From an uncultured Prevotella sp. (GTDB taxonomy: Bacteria; Bacteroidota; Bacteroidia; Bacteroidales; Bacteroidaceae), in NCBI GenBank assembly GCA_902477645.1, contig CABSIA010000111.1, forward strand, positions 1-10,298: a DNA stretch of 10,298 bases, given 5' to 3'. Both the position numbers and the translations under genes were made by a program. Positions 1-8,116 of this stretch are shown here, one piece after another; positions within the stretch are counted from its first letter, which is position 1, and every line of letters begins with the position of its first letter. Below the pieces are notes generated by a model. The model was not told where the DNA came from. It saw nothing but the letters and a program-made list of their open reading frames with translations, and searched no databases.

Positions 1-2003
1 AGGCTTACCTGAGCCGCTGGACCGGTAAGGACTGGGAAAATGCCGGCACGCTCGCATCTCCAGACCCGCAGAACGACGGACTGTCGAAAACCACAGGACT
101 GGACATAACCACCAGCCGGCTCAGAATTTACATGAAGAGCGGCAAGGCGTGCGGAATACATGAGGTGAGACTCTTCGGCTACAAAGTCTTCGACCCGTCG
201 GTGGCATACCAGTGGCCTTCGTATTCGCCAACTCTCGACTATGACTACCGCACAGAGTACCCGACTCTTGAGGCTCCGACAAAATTCCTGCCAGAGAACA
301 ACAACCAGAAGGGATATCTTGCTGACGGATGGTGGGCTATAGCCTGGGGACCAAAGACCAGCCATTATGTTACGGAGACGGCAAAAAAGAACATACTGAA
401 AAAGATGAATGAAGACTTCGCATACTTCCGCGACGTGATGGGGTGGCCGCCCGACAAACGTGCCCGCAACGGATACTACAGCACGGTGTATGTGTATGGT
501 AGTGGACTGTTTTCTGACCCAGCCGACTCAACGGCGCGCGGAGGATGGCAGGGCGCGACATGGTACAATGGCAGCAGCTGGCCAATGGTCAACATAAGCT
601 ACTATCCGATAGCATGTTTCGACCCAGCGTTCACTTACGACAAATATTACAATTCGGCAGTTAACGACCAGATATTCCAGCAGAACGCATGTGTCCATGA
701 GGGTATTCACGCTCTCTTGGCCGTCCTTGAGGGGTGTAAGGAGTCAGCTTGGTATCAGGAGGCCGGCAATACTTGGCTGCAGGCTGAGGCAGAGGTGCTG
801 AAGACTGGACAGACTCCGACAAGCATGGGCTATCTCAGCGCCGGCAACATGATTGCGCCGTTCATGCCTATAGAGTGCTACTCAGGGTGGCTTCTCGACG
901 GCAGTTTCGGAGGCCCGAGCGCAGAAGGTGTCAATATGTTCCAGCCCGACGGACAGCAGGTGTGCACGTGGCGCAATTTGCTCGGCGGCGTGCAGTATGG
1001 TGAGTTGTTCCCGCACTTCGTGAGCGAGATACTTGGCAGAGGCAGCATTCCTTGGATTTGGCGCTATTGCAAGGGCAGAGTGCTTGAGGGAATGGCAAGT
1101 AGGCTTGGCGACAGGCAGATGCGAAGAATGATACGTGAGTATCGTGTGCGCCAGGCAATGATAGATGTCGGCATGTGGTCGAACGCCTGCCGCAAGCTCA
1201 TCGACGACAACTGGCTTGTGAGCATCAGGCAGGAATGGTCGCCATACAGCCAGGCGGTGGCGGAATGGAAAGCTACACCATACGCAAATATGTACAAGGA
1301 TGAGGAAATGGGCGAGGGATGGTATTATCCTGAGCTGCGCACAACTCCGGGATGGAGCGGCGCCAACCAGATACCTCTGCACGTCAGCGGCAATGAGGGT
1401 GACATCATAAGCATTCATTTCAAGCCCCTTGGCAAAAACATGGTATGCCAGTTGGCATATAGGGCCGAGCGCACTGGCAGACTGTGCTACTCACAGCCTG
1501 TGGAAGGCGAGGGCGACGTGGCAATGCAACTGAATTACAAACCTGCCAACGGGGTGGTAATAGCTGTGGTTTGCAACACTGATTATATTTATGAGGGCGA
1601 GGAGACCAGAAAGGCACACTACGACTACCGCCTGCAAATGGGACAAAACGTTTATCAGCCGGCAAAGGCACAGCTGAAGTGGTACAACTACCGCCAGAAT
1701 ATAAAAGACGACACATTCTCTGGAATTGAGAGCATTGAGACAGAGCAGGAAAGTGCCAAGTTCGCCATAGAGACCGACAAGAGCGTGGTTAGCCCTGGCG
1801 GGCAGCTACAGGTTAGCATAAAGGCAGCCGGAGCATTGCAAATTCCTGTTGTAATCAGCGATATGTCGGGTAAGGCGATAGCACGCAAGAGTTTCCTTCG
1901 AGACGGATTTATCGAAATTCCGGCATCGGCACAGGAAGGAGTATATATAATCTCGGCATATAACGGACATGAGCAGGCTGCGAAAAAAATCGTGGTTAAG
2001 TAA
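1..2003 (+). CDS. Secreted HEGIH metallopeptidase-like protein with discoidin-type domain and T9SS-like tail (5' partial)
   Basis: The frame is open from base 3, so the gene starts upstream. The first in-frame ATG (132) is internal, because the 43 codons before it read as the end of an F5/8 type C (discoidin) carbohydrate-binding fold, finishing with IHEVRLFGYKV. Numbering from that ATG, residues 189-193 are HEGIH, a HExxH zinc and catalytic motif. It is followed by WYQEAGNTWLQAE, where E210 (or E219) could be the third zinc ligand, as in gluzincins. Residues ~410-520 look like a beta-sandwich. Residues ~545-623 resemble a type A T9SS sorting domain (ISDMSGK, then EGVYIISAYNG, ending KIVVK), which implies export and cell-surface attachment. 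It may belong to the DUF6055-like group of HExxH proteins, but I could not verify this. Protease activity is inferred from the motif only, and the substrate is unknown. The next gene follows after 64 AT-rich bases on the same strand, so cotranscription is possible but unproven. Confidence 0.85.
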   Translation, partial: AYLSRWTGKDWENAGTLASPDPQNDGLSKTTGLDITTSRLRIYMKSGKACGIHEVRLFGYKVFDPSVAYQWPSYSPTLDYDYRTEYPTLEAPTKFLPENNNQKGYLADGWWAIAWGPKTSHYVTETAKKNILKKMNEDFAYFRDVMGWPPDKRARNGYYSTVYVYGSGLFSDPADSTARGGWQGATWYNGSSWPMVNISYYPIACFDPAFTYDKYYNSAVNDQIFQQNACVHEGIHALLAVLEGCKESAWYQEAGNTWLQAEAEVLKTGQTPTSMGYLSAGNMIAPFMPIECYSGWLLDGSFGGPSAEGVNMFQPDGQQVCTWRNLLGGVQYGELFPHFVSEILGRGSIPWIWRYCKGRVLEGMASRLGDRQMRRMIREYRVRQAMIDVGMWSNACRKLIDDNWLVSIRQEWSPYSQAVAEWKATPYANMYKDEEMGEGWYYPELRTTPGWSGANQIPLHVSGNEGDIISIHFKPLGKNMVCQLAYRAERTGRLCYSQPVEGEGDVAMQLNYKPANGVVIAVVCNTDYIYEGEETRKAHYDYRLQMGQNVYQPAKAQLKWYNYRQNIKDDTFSGIESIETEQESAKFAIETDKSVVSPGGQLQVSIKAAGALQIPVVISDMSGKAIARKSFLRDGFIEIPASAQEGVYIISAYNGHEQAAKKIVVK

Positions 2004-2010
2004 AAAATAT

Positions 2011-2049
2011 AAGTCTTATAAATTTTATAAATCTTATAATCTTATAAAA
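2011..2049. repeat. AT-rich gap with iterated TTATAA motifs
   Basis: The 64-base gap between the HEGIH protein and the first fasciclin gene is almost entirely A and T. It repeats TTATAA four times, as variants of CTTATAAAT spaced about 8 to 10 bases apart. Each TTATAA is self-complementary, so weak alternative pairings are possible. No GC-rich terminator stem is present. The element TAAATTTT at 2019-2026 is one base from the Bacteroidetes -7 consensus TAnnTTTG, but no upstream TTTG box accompanies it, so I do not call a promoter. The A-rich stretch just before the ATG at 2068 is typical of Bacteroidetes translation starts. Confidence 0.5.
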
Positions 2050-2067
2050 TAATTAAAAACCAAAAAT

Positions 2068-4689
2068 ATGACCCAACATTATCCAAAAATCAAAAAGGCT
2101 GGAGCAAGAGCCGTCATCTGTGTGGCTATGCTTTCTGGTACATGGATGATACAGTCGTGTGAGAAGGATGTGCTTGAAGGACAACCAACGTGGCTCGGCA
2201 ACTCTATCTACGAGAGGCTTGAGGAAGACGGCAACTTCACGACGACTCTGCGGCTAATCAATGACCTTGACCAGAAAGGTGTGCTCAGCCAGACAGGTAG
2301 CAAGACACTTTTCGCTGCCGACGACAAGGCGTATGAGGAGTTCTTCCAAAACAACCCTTGGGGAGTGAGAAACTACAACGGGCTTACCCTTGCGCAGAAA
2401 AAAATGCTGCTAAACAGCTCGATGATCAACAACGCATATCTCATTGAGCTGCTCAGCAATGTGAGCGGCAACCCGCCCGCAGAGGGACAGTGCATGAGAC
2501 GCGAGTCGGCGGCATCGGTACTGGACACAATCTCGCGCATACTGCCCGAGGACATGCCAAACACACAATACTGGGCAAAATACCGCAATAAACCCAACGG
2601 CATAGTGCTGTTACGCGACAACACCTCTAAGCCTATGATTCACTTTCTGCCGGCTTTTATGAAGCTAAACGGAATTACGGGCGACGACTTGTCTATTCTA
2701 ACCAACGGAGAGTCGTCGGCAATCTCAGACTCATGGGTAAACGGCAAAAAAGTAACCGAGGCTGACATCGCTTGCAAGAACGGATATATACATAAAGTGG
2801 ATGGAGTTATGACCTCGTCGGACAACATGGCTGAGATTATCGGCACGCATGCCAACATGTCGACTTTCAACAGTCTGCTCAACAGATTTTGTGCGCCATA
2901 CTACGACGAGGCTGCGACACGTGAGTACAACCGTCTGTACAACAACACAGACTCTGCGTTTGTGCTCCGCTACTTCGCAACCACGACAAACACAGGAAAT
3001 TTCGGAGCACAGGCATCGGGCGAGCTGAATACTGATCCCGACGGAAACGTGGTTGACGCACAGCTGCTCTTTGACCCGGGATGGAACCAGTATATCTTTG
3101 CAAACACAACAGGCAAGGATTTGCACTACGACGCAGGAGCGGTGCTTGTCCCCAACAATGCCGCACTCGACCGCTGGTGGAACAATGACGGCAAGGTTTT
3201 GCAGGACATGTATGGCTCATGGGAAAACGTGCCTATGAAAGTGCTTGTTAAATTGTTAAATATCAACATGATAAGCACATTCTCGGAGACTGTGCCCTCG
3301 AAATTCGACAATATCGTTGACAACACCACCAAGACGAGTCTCGGCATAAAGCCTGCCGACGTGGACAGCTGCTTCATGGGCTGCAACGGTGTTGTCTACT
3401 TGCTGAATAGGGTTTTCAGCCCTGCCGACTACTCTTCGGTTTCGTTCCCCGCACTTGTGAACGAAAATACCATGAGTGTAATTTATTGGGGTATCTCAAA
3501 TCTTGAGTTTGAGCCTTACCTCAACTCAATGGACTCATACTACAGCTTCATAATTCCAACCAACAATGCGATGCTGCAGTATGTAGACCCGTGCTCATAC
3601 GGCGACCCGAACACCATTCTCTATCAGTTCTATTACGACAAGGACACAAAGAGCGTGAAGGCGCGCCGCTACAACTACGATATGCAGGCGCAGCAGATTG
3701 TGCCAGGCGACGCACTGCCCGACGCTTCGGATTCGCAGGTTAGAGACCGTCTGGAGGACTTGCTCAACAATCTCATCATTGTGGGCAACGTGGAAGACGG
3801 CAACACTTACCACAAGACCAAGGGCGGCAGCTTCATAAAAGTGGCTAATGCGGGACAGGCCGGCACGATGACCATCATTGGCGGACTGCAGGACGAATTA
3901 GGTAAAGCCATCACCGTAAACACCATTTATGACCAGACTGAGACGGGTAACGGCAAGTCGTATGTCGTAGAGCAGCAGATGCCGCTCACAAGCCGAAAAT
4001 CGGCATACTCCATACTAAGTGCCAAACCTGAGTACAAGCGGTTCTACGAGCTGCTCAGCGGAAGCAAGCTGCTCTCGGCACGCTCTTCTGGCAACTCGTG
4101 CGTAGACCAGAACATCACGCTGTTTGACGCATACAACTACACCATATATGCGCCCACAAACGAGGCCATAGAGAAAATGTATGCCGACGGCACGCTGCCA
4201 AACTGGGAAGACCATGACGCGCTGACAGCCGAGATGTTTGGCGGTGACGCAAATGCGCTGAAGAAGGCTAAAACACTTATTGAAGACAAGATAAACAACT
4301 TCCTGAGATACCATATTCAGGACAACTCGGTGATAATCGGCGCCGCTCCACAAGACAATGTGAAGTATGAGTCGTTTACCATCAACCCTGCCACAAAGCG
4401 TTTCTACAGTCTGCAGGTCAGCTCTACCGCCAACAGCATGAGCATTACTGACCAGATGAACAACACACGCCACGTGGTGACCGCCAATGGACTGTACAAC
4501 AATCAGGGACGCGAATATTGGATTTCGAACAAGGACAACAGCATGCGCTCGGAAATCTACAACGCATCGGATATCGTGGTGCATCAGATTGACGGCGTGT
4601 TGCTCTACAACGCCTCTCAGCTGACAAAATGGCAAGACGAGGTGGACAGTCTGAAACCGGCTACCACCAATAATGCAAGGAGGAAATAA
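2068..4689 (+). CDS. Multi-fasciclin (FAS1) domain surface lipoprotein, 873 aa
   Basis: The N-terminus has basic residues (KIKK), a hydrophobic stretch and a lipobox MIQSC with Cys31, followed by charged EKD, so this should be a lipoprotein that probably reaches the outer-membrane surface. The rest reads as about four divergent FAS1 modules: ~46-249 (KTLFAADDKAY near 79-89, closing IHKVDGV), ~253-453 (GAVLVPNNAAL, closing NGVVYLLNRVF), ~454-640 (SFIIPTNNAML near 495) and ~643-850 (YTIYAPTNEAI near 691, closing VVHQIDGVLL). The first and last are the clearest; the middle two are diverged and carry insertions. FAS1 domains are known for adhesion and protein or glycan contacts, and no catalytic motif is visible. 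It ends 3 bases before susC, and its last codons form that gene's ribosome site, so the two are probably coexpressed and function together. The role is inferred as a ligand-binding or accessory partner of the SusCD importer. Module borders are approximate. Confidence 0.87.
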   Translation: MTQHYPKIKKAGARAVICVAMLSGTWMIQSCEKDVLEGQPTWLGNSIYERLEEDGNFTTTLRLINDLDQKGVLSQTGSKTLFAADDKAYEEFFQNNPWGVRNYNGLTLAQKKMLLNSSMINNAYLIELLSNVSGNPPAEGQCMRRESAASVLDTISRILPEDMPNTQYWAKYRNKPNGIVLLRDNTSKPMIHFLPAFMKLNGITGDDLSILTNGESSAISDSWVNGKKVTEADIACKNGYIHKVDGVMTSSDNMAEIIGTHANMSTFNSLLNRFCAPYYDEAATREYNRLYNNTDSAFVLRYFATTTNTGNFGAQASGELNTDPDGNVVDAQLLFDPGWNQYIFANTTGKDLHYDAGAVLVPNNAALDRWWNNDGKVLQDMYGSWENVPMKVLVKLLNINMISTFSETVPSKFDNIVDNTTKTSLGIKPADVDSCFMGCNGVVYLLNRVFSPADYSSVSFPALVNENTMSVIYWGISNLEFEPYLNSMDSYYSFIIPTNNAMLQYVDPCSYGDPNTILYQFYYDKDTKSVKARRYNYDMQAQQIVPGDALPDASDSQVRDRLEDLLNNLIIVGNVEDGNTYHKTKGGSFIKVANAGQAGTMTIIGGLQDELGKAITVNTIYDQTETGNGKSYVVEQQMPLTSRKSAYSILSAKPEYKRFYELLSGSKLLSARSSGNSCVDQNITLFDAYNYTIYAPTNEAIEKMYADGTLPNWEDHDALTAEMFGGDANALKKAKTLIEDKINNFLRYHIQDNSVIIGAAPQDNVKYESFTINPATKRFYSLQVSSTANSMSITDQMNNTRHVVTANGLYNNQGREYWISNKDNSMRSEIYNASDIVVHQIDGVLLYNASQLTKWQDEVDSLKPATTNNARRK
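4677..4683 (+). promoter_or_regulatory. Perfect Shine-Dalgarno for susC, inside the end of the fasciclin gene
   Basis: AAGGAGG ends 9 bases before the ATG at 4693. It is built from the fasciclin gene's last codons (Ala, Arg, Arg, then Lys and stop). Bacteroidetes usually rely on A-rich leaders rather than a strong Shine-Dalgarno, and the other two complete starts here (2068, 8117) have none. The site supports the 4693 start over the in-frame ATG at 4714 and suggests translational coupling of susC to the upstream gene. Confidence 0.7.
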
Positions 4690-4692
4690 GCT

Positions 4693-7600
4693 ATGATAGG
4701 AAAATTTAAATATATGATACTGACGCTCCTGTGTGCTATGGCGACTGGAGCTTTCGCACAGGGAATTACCAATGTGCATGGTGTGGTGGAAGACGAGATG
4801 GGAGGACTTGCCGGTGCTTCTGTGTGCGAGGTGGATGCCAACGGCCGTATTATCGAGGCATGTGTGACTGATATTAACGGTAACTTCTCGATGAAAATCC
4901 GTAACCCTAAGAACATGTTGCGTTTCAGCTATATAGGCTTCAAGACAACAAAGCTGCCAATCAATAAAACGGAGTATAGCGTTACCTTGAAGTCTGACAC
5001 TTTCATTGACGAGGTTGTTGTCACGTCGAAAAAACGCGTGAAGGGTAACGGACTTGCAATTCCTGAGCGTGAGAAGTCGTTCGCCTCGCAGAGCATCGAT
5101 ATGAAAGAGTTTGAGGGTTTGTCGTTTACAACCGTTGACGAGGCTCTGCAGGGACGTATCTCTGGTCTCGACATTGTGTCTGTGTCAGGAAATCTTGGCG
5201 CGGGAACCAGCATGCGCCTGCGTGGTACATCGTCGGTGAGTACGCTCACCAGCTCAAACCCGCTCATCGTGGTTAACGGCAACACGTGGAATGTGGATAT
5301 GACCAACTTCGACGTGAAGAATGCCAACGACGAGCAGTTCTCACAGTTGCTGAATATTAACCCCGAGGATATCTCGAGCATCAACGTGCTGAAAGATGCC
5401 GCCGCAACAGCCATCTATGGCTCACAGGGCGCCAACGGTGTTATCGAGATTATCACCAAGCGCGGTGCGGTAGGAAAGCCGAAAGTAACCTATTCGCTGC
5501 GTCTTACAGGCACGTATCAGCCTGAGGGTTACAAGATGCTGAATGGTGACGACTACACCATGCTGCTGAAAGAAAGCTATTTTAATCCCGAGCAGAACGA
5601 TGCCACATCGAATATCCGAGAGTTGAACTACGATCCGACATTCTCTGAATACGAGCAGTATAACAACAACACCGACTGGCGTGATGCTGTGACACAATGG
5701 GGATTGCGCCAGAACCACTATATTTCGGTAACTGGTGGTGGTGAGAAAGCGTCGTTCCGTATTTCGGGAGGCTACGACCGTGAGACGGGCTCGGTTATAG
5801 AGCAGCAGCTTGACCGTCTGTCAACACGTGTGGCTCTTGACTATTTTGTGAGCGACCGTATAAAGATTGTCACCAACTTTGCACTTACATATACCAAAAA
5901 CAAGAAGAACTACGATGACCTGTTGGCCATTGCCTACAAGAAGATGCCTAACATGAGCATTTATGAGCAGGATCCGCTTACGGGAAAGGACACCAACCGC
6001 TACTACACAATGCTTCAGACTGCATCGGGCGTGTTCAACGATGACCAGAAAAAATATGTGAACCCTGTGGCAAGCGCAAAACTCGCCAAGTTTGATGACC
6101 GCACATACGACATCACACCAGAGTTGGAGCTTGATTACAAATTGTTGGGCATGGACGAACAGAGCTGGCAGCTCAATTGGCAGGGACGTGTGTATATGAA
6201 TATTTTCAACGAATATGTTGACAAGTTTTATCCAAACGAGCTGGTGACAGTGCCATGGAACAACGGAGTGAACCTCGCACAGTCGGCGAGCACAAAGAGT
6301 GTGGCTTTCAACACCAAACAGACGCTGACCCTCATTCCGCACTTCAACAACCCTGACCACTCGCTGATGGCGATGGGACGTTTTGAACTGACCTCGGGAA
6401 GCTCAAACGGACAGTCATCGGATGCCAGCGGTCTGCCTTCAGGAGGCATTGAAAGTCCTGATGCCGGAGGTATTATCACGGGTATAAGCTCAAGCTTCAG
6501 CCAGTGGCGCTCAATGTTCTACACCTTCTCAATGCACTACGCCTACAAGAGCCGCTATATGTTCGACTTCTCAATGCGTGCCGACGGAACAACAAAGTTC
6601 GGCCCTGACCGCCGTTGGGGATATTTCCCTGCTGTGTCGCTGCGTTGGAATATTGTAGACGAGCCATGGATGAAACCTGCGCGCAAATGGCTCTCTATGC
6701 TCAGCTTGCGTCCAAGCTGGGGCAAGGTGGGCAATCAGCCAACTGACGAGTACCTGTATCAGAGCAAATATGTGTCTGCCGACAAATATCTTGATATGCC
6801 GGCAATGCGTCCGTCGACAATGAAACTCACCGACTTGCGTTGGGAGACAACATCGTCATACAACGTTGGAGCAGACCTCGGATTGTTTAACGACAAGCTG
6901 TCTGTGGTGTTCGACTGGTACAGCCAGACCACAAACGACATGCTGATGCGTGACGTTAGAATTCCGTCGAATACTGGTTACCCGACAGTGGCCTACCGCA
7001 ACGTAGGCTCAATGCGCAACACTGGATGGGAACTGAACCTGAATACCGACCACCTGATAAAGGCTGGAAAATTCTATATGGACATAAACGCTACTCTCGG
7101 AAACAACAAGAACGAGATTTTGGAGATGGACGAGACAATTCTTGAAACTCTCAACAGCGAGTTCACATACGGCAACCGTGAGGTGTTGCAGCGTGTACAG
7201 GTGAACAACCCGTTCGGTGCAATCTACGGATTCCGCAGCAAGGGCGTGTACCAGTATCAGTATGAGACTTTCGCAGCCATGTCGCATGAGGAGCAGGCTG
7301 AATTCATAGCATCGGGTAAGACAGCTCCTGTGGCTCTGAATGCAGCAGGACAGATTATCTACGACGACAAGGGGATGCCTGTACGAATGATGTACAACTA
7401 CTCAAACGGGTCTTCGGCCCGGAACTATAAATTCAAAGGTGGCGATGCCATTTACGAAGACGTGAACAACGACGGAAATATCGATGCTCTCGATATCGTG
7501 TATCTCGGAAGCTCTCTGCCAAAGCTTACCGGCGGTTTCGGCTTTAATTTGCACTACGGCCGTTGGAAACTCAACACACAGTTCAACTACCGTATAGGCA

Positions 7601-8016
7601 ACAAGGTGCTAAATCTTGCGCGTCTCGATGCTGAGGCTATGCTCACCAACAACAACCAGAGCCAGGCCGTAAACTACCGCTGGCGCAAGGAAGGTGACAT
7701 TACCTCGATACCGCGTGCTATGTATGGTACAACAACTAACTATAACACTCAGATCAGTGACCGCTTCGTTGAGGACGGCTCTTTCCTGCGCCTCAACTAC
7801 ATGCAGCTGTCGTATGCCTTTGACCAGAAGACGTTGAAGAGAGCACTCGGAATTTCAGGACTGAGATTTTATCTGAGCGCAAACAATCTGTTCTGTATAA
7901 CAAAATACACAGGTGCCGACCCTGAGATTGGTTACGGAAGCTACGGAGCTGCTACCGATGCAGGACAGACACCAAGGGCAAAGTCGTACACTCTTGGAAT
8001 AACGGTTGACTTTTAA
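4693..8016 (+). CDS. SusC/RagA-family TonB-dependent outer-membrane transporter, 1107 aa
   Basis: A Sec signal peptide (residues 1-23, cleavage after FAQ) precedes a carboxypeptidase-regulatory-like beta domain (~26-99; VHGVVEDEMGG, FSYIGFK). A TonB-box-like IDEVVVT (~105-111) follows, then the plug (~128-258) with ALQGRISGLD, SMRLRGTSS and INVLKDAAATAIYGSQGANG. The remainder is the 22-strand-type barrel, with the SusC signatures FGPDRRWGYFPAVSLRW, VNNDGNID (EF-hand-like calcium loop) and a C-terminal strand ending YTLGITVDF. Length is normal for SusC without an N-terminal STN domain, which argues against direct FecR-type transmembrane signalling. The usual VVDG of the plug reads LIVVNG here. 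The protein should import its ligand across the outer membrane using TonB energy, with the adjacent SusD as lid. The substrate cannot be read from the sequence, and homology to SusC does not mean starch. Confidence 0.95.
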   Translation: MIGKFKYMILTLLCAMATGAFAQGITNVHGVVEDEMGGLAGASVCEVDANGRIIEACVTDINGNFSMKIRNPKNMLRFSYIGFKTTKLPINKTEYSVTLKSDTFIDEVVVTSKKRVKGNGLAIPEREKSFASQSIDMKEFEGLSFTTVDEALQGRISGLDIVSVSGNLGAGTSMRLRGTSSVSTLTSSNPLIVVNGNTWNVDMTNFDVKNANDEQFSQLLNINPEDISSINVLKDAAATAIYGSQGANGVIEIITKRGAVGKPKVTYSLRLTGTYQPEGYKMLNGDDYTMLLKESYFNPEQNDATSNIRELNYDPTFSEYEQYNNNTDWRDAVTQWGLRQNHYISVTGGGEKASFRISGGYDRETGSVIEQQLDRLSTRVALDYFVSDRIKIVTNFALTYTKNKKNYDDLLAIAYKKMPNMSIYEQDPLTGKDTNRYYTMLQTASGVFNDDQKKYVNPVASAKLAKFDDRTYDITPELELDYKLLGMDEQSWQLNWQGRVYMNIFNEYVDKFYPNELVTVPWNNGVNLAQSASTKSVAFNTKQTLTLIPHFNNPDHSLMAMGRFELTSGSSNGQSSDASGLPSGGIESPDAGGIITGISSSFSQWRSMFYTFSMHYAYKSRYMFDFSMRADGTTKFGPDRRWGYFPAVSLRWNIVDEPWMKPARKWLSMLSLRPSWGKVGNQPTDEYLYQSKYVSADKYLDMPAMRPSTMKLTDLRWETTSSYNVGADLGLFNDKLSVVFDWYSQTTNDMLMRDVRIPSNTGYPTVAYRNVGSMRNTGWELNLNTDHLIKAGKFYMDINATLGNNKNEILEMDETILETLNSEFTYGNREVLQRVQVNNPFGAIYGFRSKGVYQYQYETFAAMSHEEQAEFIASGKTAPVALNAAGQIIYDDKGMPVRMMYNYSNGSSARNYKFKGGDAIYEDVNNDGNIDALDIVYLGSSLPKLTGGFGFNLHYGRWKLNTQFNYRIGNKVLNLARLDAEAMLTNNNQSQAVNYRWRKEGDITSIPRAMYGTTTNYNTQISDRFVEDGSFLRLNYMQLSYAFDQKTLKRALGISGLRFYLSANNLFCITKYTGADPEIGYGSYGAATDAGQTPRAKSYTLGITVDF

Positions 8017-8020
8017 ATGA

Positions 8021-8046
8021 AGAACGAAGAGTTAGAACGAAGAACA
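8021..8046. repeat. 13-base tandem repeat at the start of the susC-susD gap
   Basis: AGAACGAAGAGTT (8021-8033) is followed directly by AGAACGAAGAACA (8034-8046). The first ten bases are identical in both copies. A related GAAGAA begins at 8019, overlapping the first unit. The repeat begins five bases after the susC stop codon and lies outside both reading frames. Confidence 0.6.
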
Positions 8047-8079
8047 AAGAATCCAATACAAAAAACTAATGGATTTTTT
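8046..8079 (+). promoter_or_regulatory. Imperfect stem-loop in the susC-susD gap
   Basis: AAAGAATCCA (8046-8055) can pair with TGGATTTTTT (8070-8079) as ten pairs including one G-U, around a 14-base A-rich loop. An outer pair, GAAGAA (8019-8024) with TTCTTC (8095-8100), could extend the structure. The six T residues are inside the 3' arm rather than after it, and the stem is AT-rich, so it is not a convincing intrinsic terminator. It could be an mRNA processing or stability element, or only the remains of a repeat. Function is unproven. Confidence 0.35.
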
Positions 8080-8116
8080 ACTCTTTACTTTTATTTCTTC
8101 ACAAAATAAAAAGATT

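Noticed and set aside
132..134. ATG as true start of the first gene
   Set aside because: The reading frame before it is open to base 3 and encodes the end of a discoidin-like domain, so the gene is cut by the window edge.
2019..2026. Possible -7 promoter element TAAATTTT
   Set aside because: It differs from TAnnTTTG at the G and has no TTTG box about 20-25 bases upstream; too weak in AT-only sequence. No better match was seen in the other two gaps.
4015..4779. Long open frame of 254 codons on the - strand
   Set aside because: It lies antisense to the FAS1 4 module and the susC start, its translation shows no domain pattern, and the + strand frame has clear family motifs. Similar - strand frames at 882-1418 and 5821-6360 are rejected for the same reason.
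7474..7497. EF-hand-like VNNDGNID as a separate calcium-binding domain
   Set aside because: This loop is a normal recurring feature of SusC barrels and does not indicate an extra domain.
8069..8116. Earlier in-frame start for SusD
   Set aside because: It would add MDFLLFTFISSQNKKI in front of a complete lipoprotein signal and its ATG lies within the gap's stem-loop; 8117 has the better leader and signal peptide.
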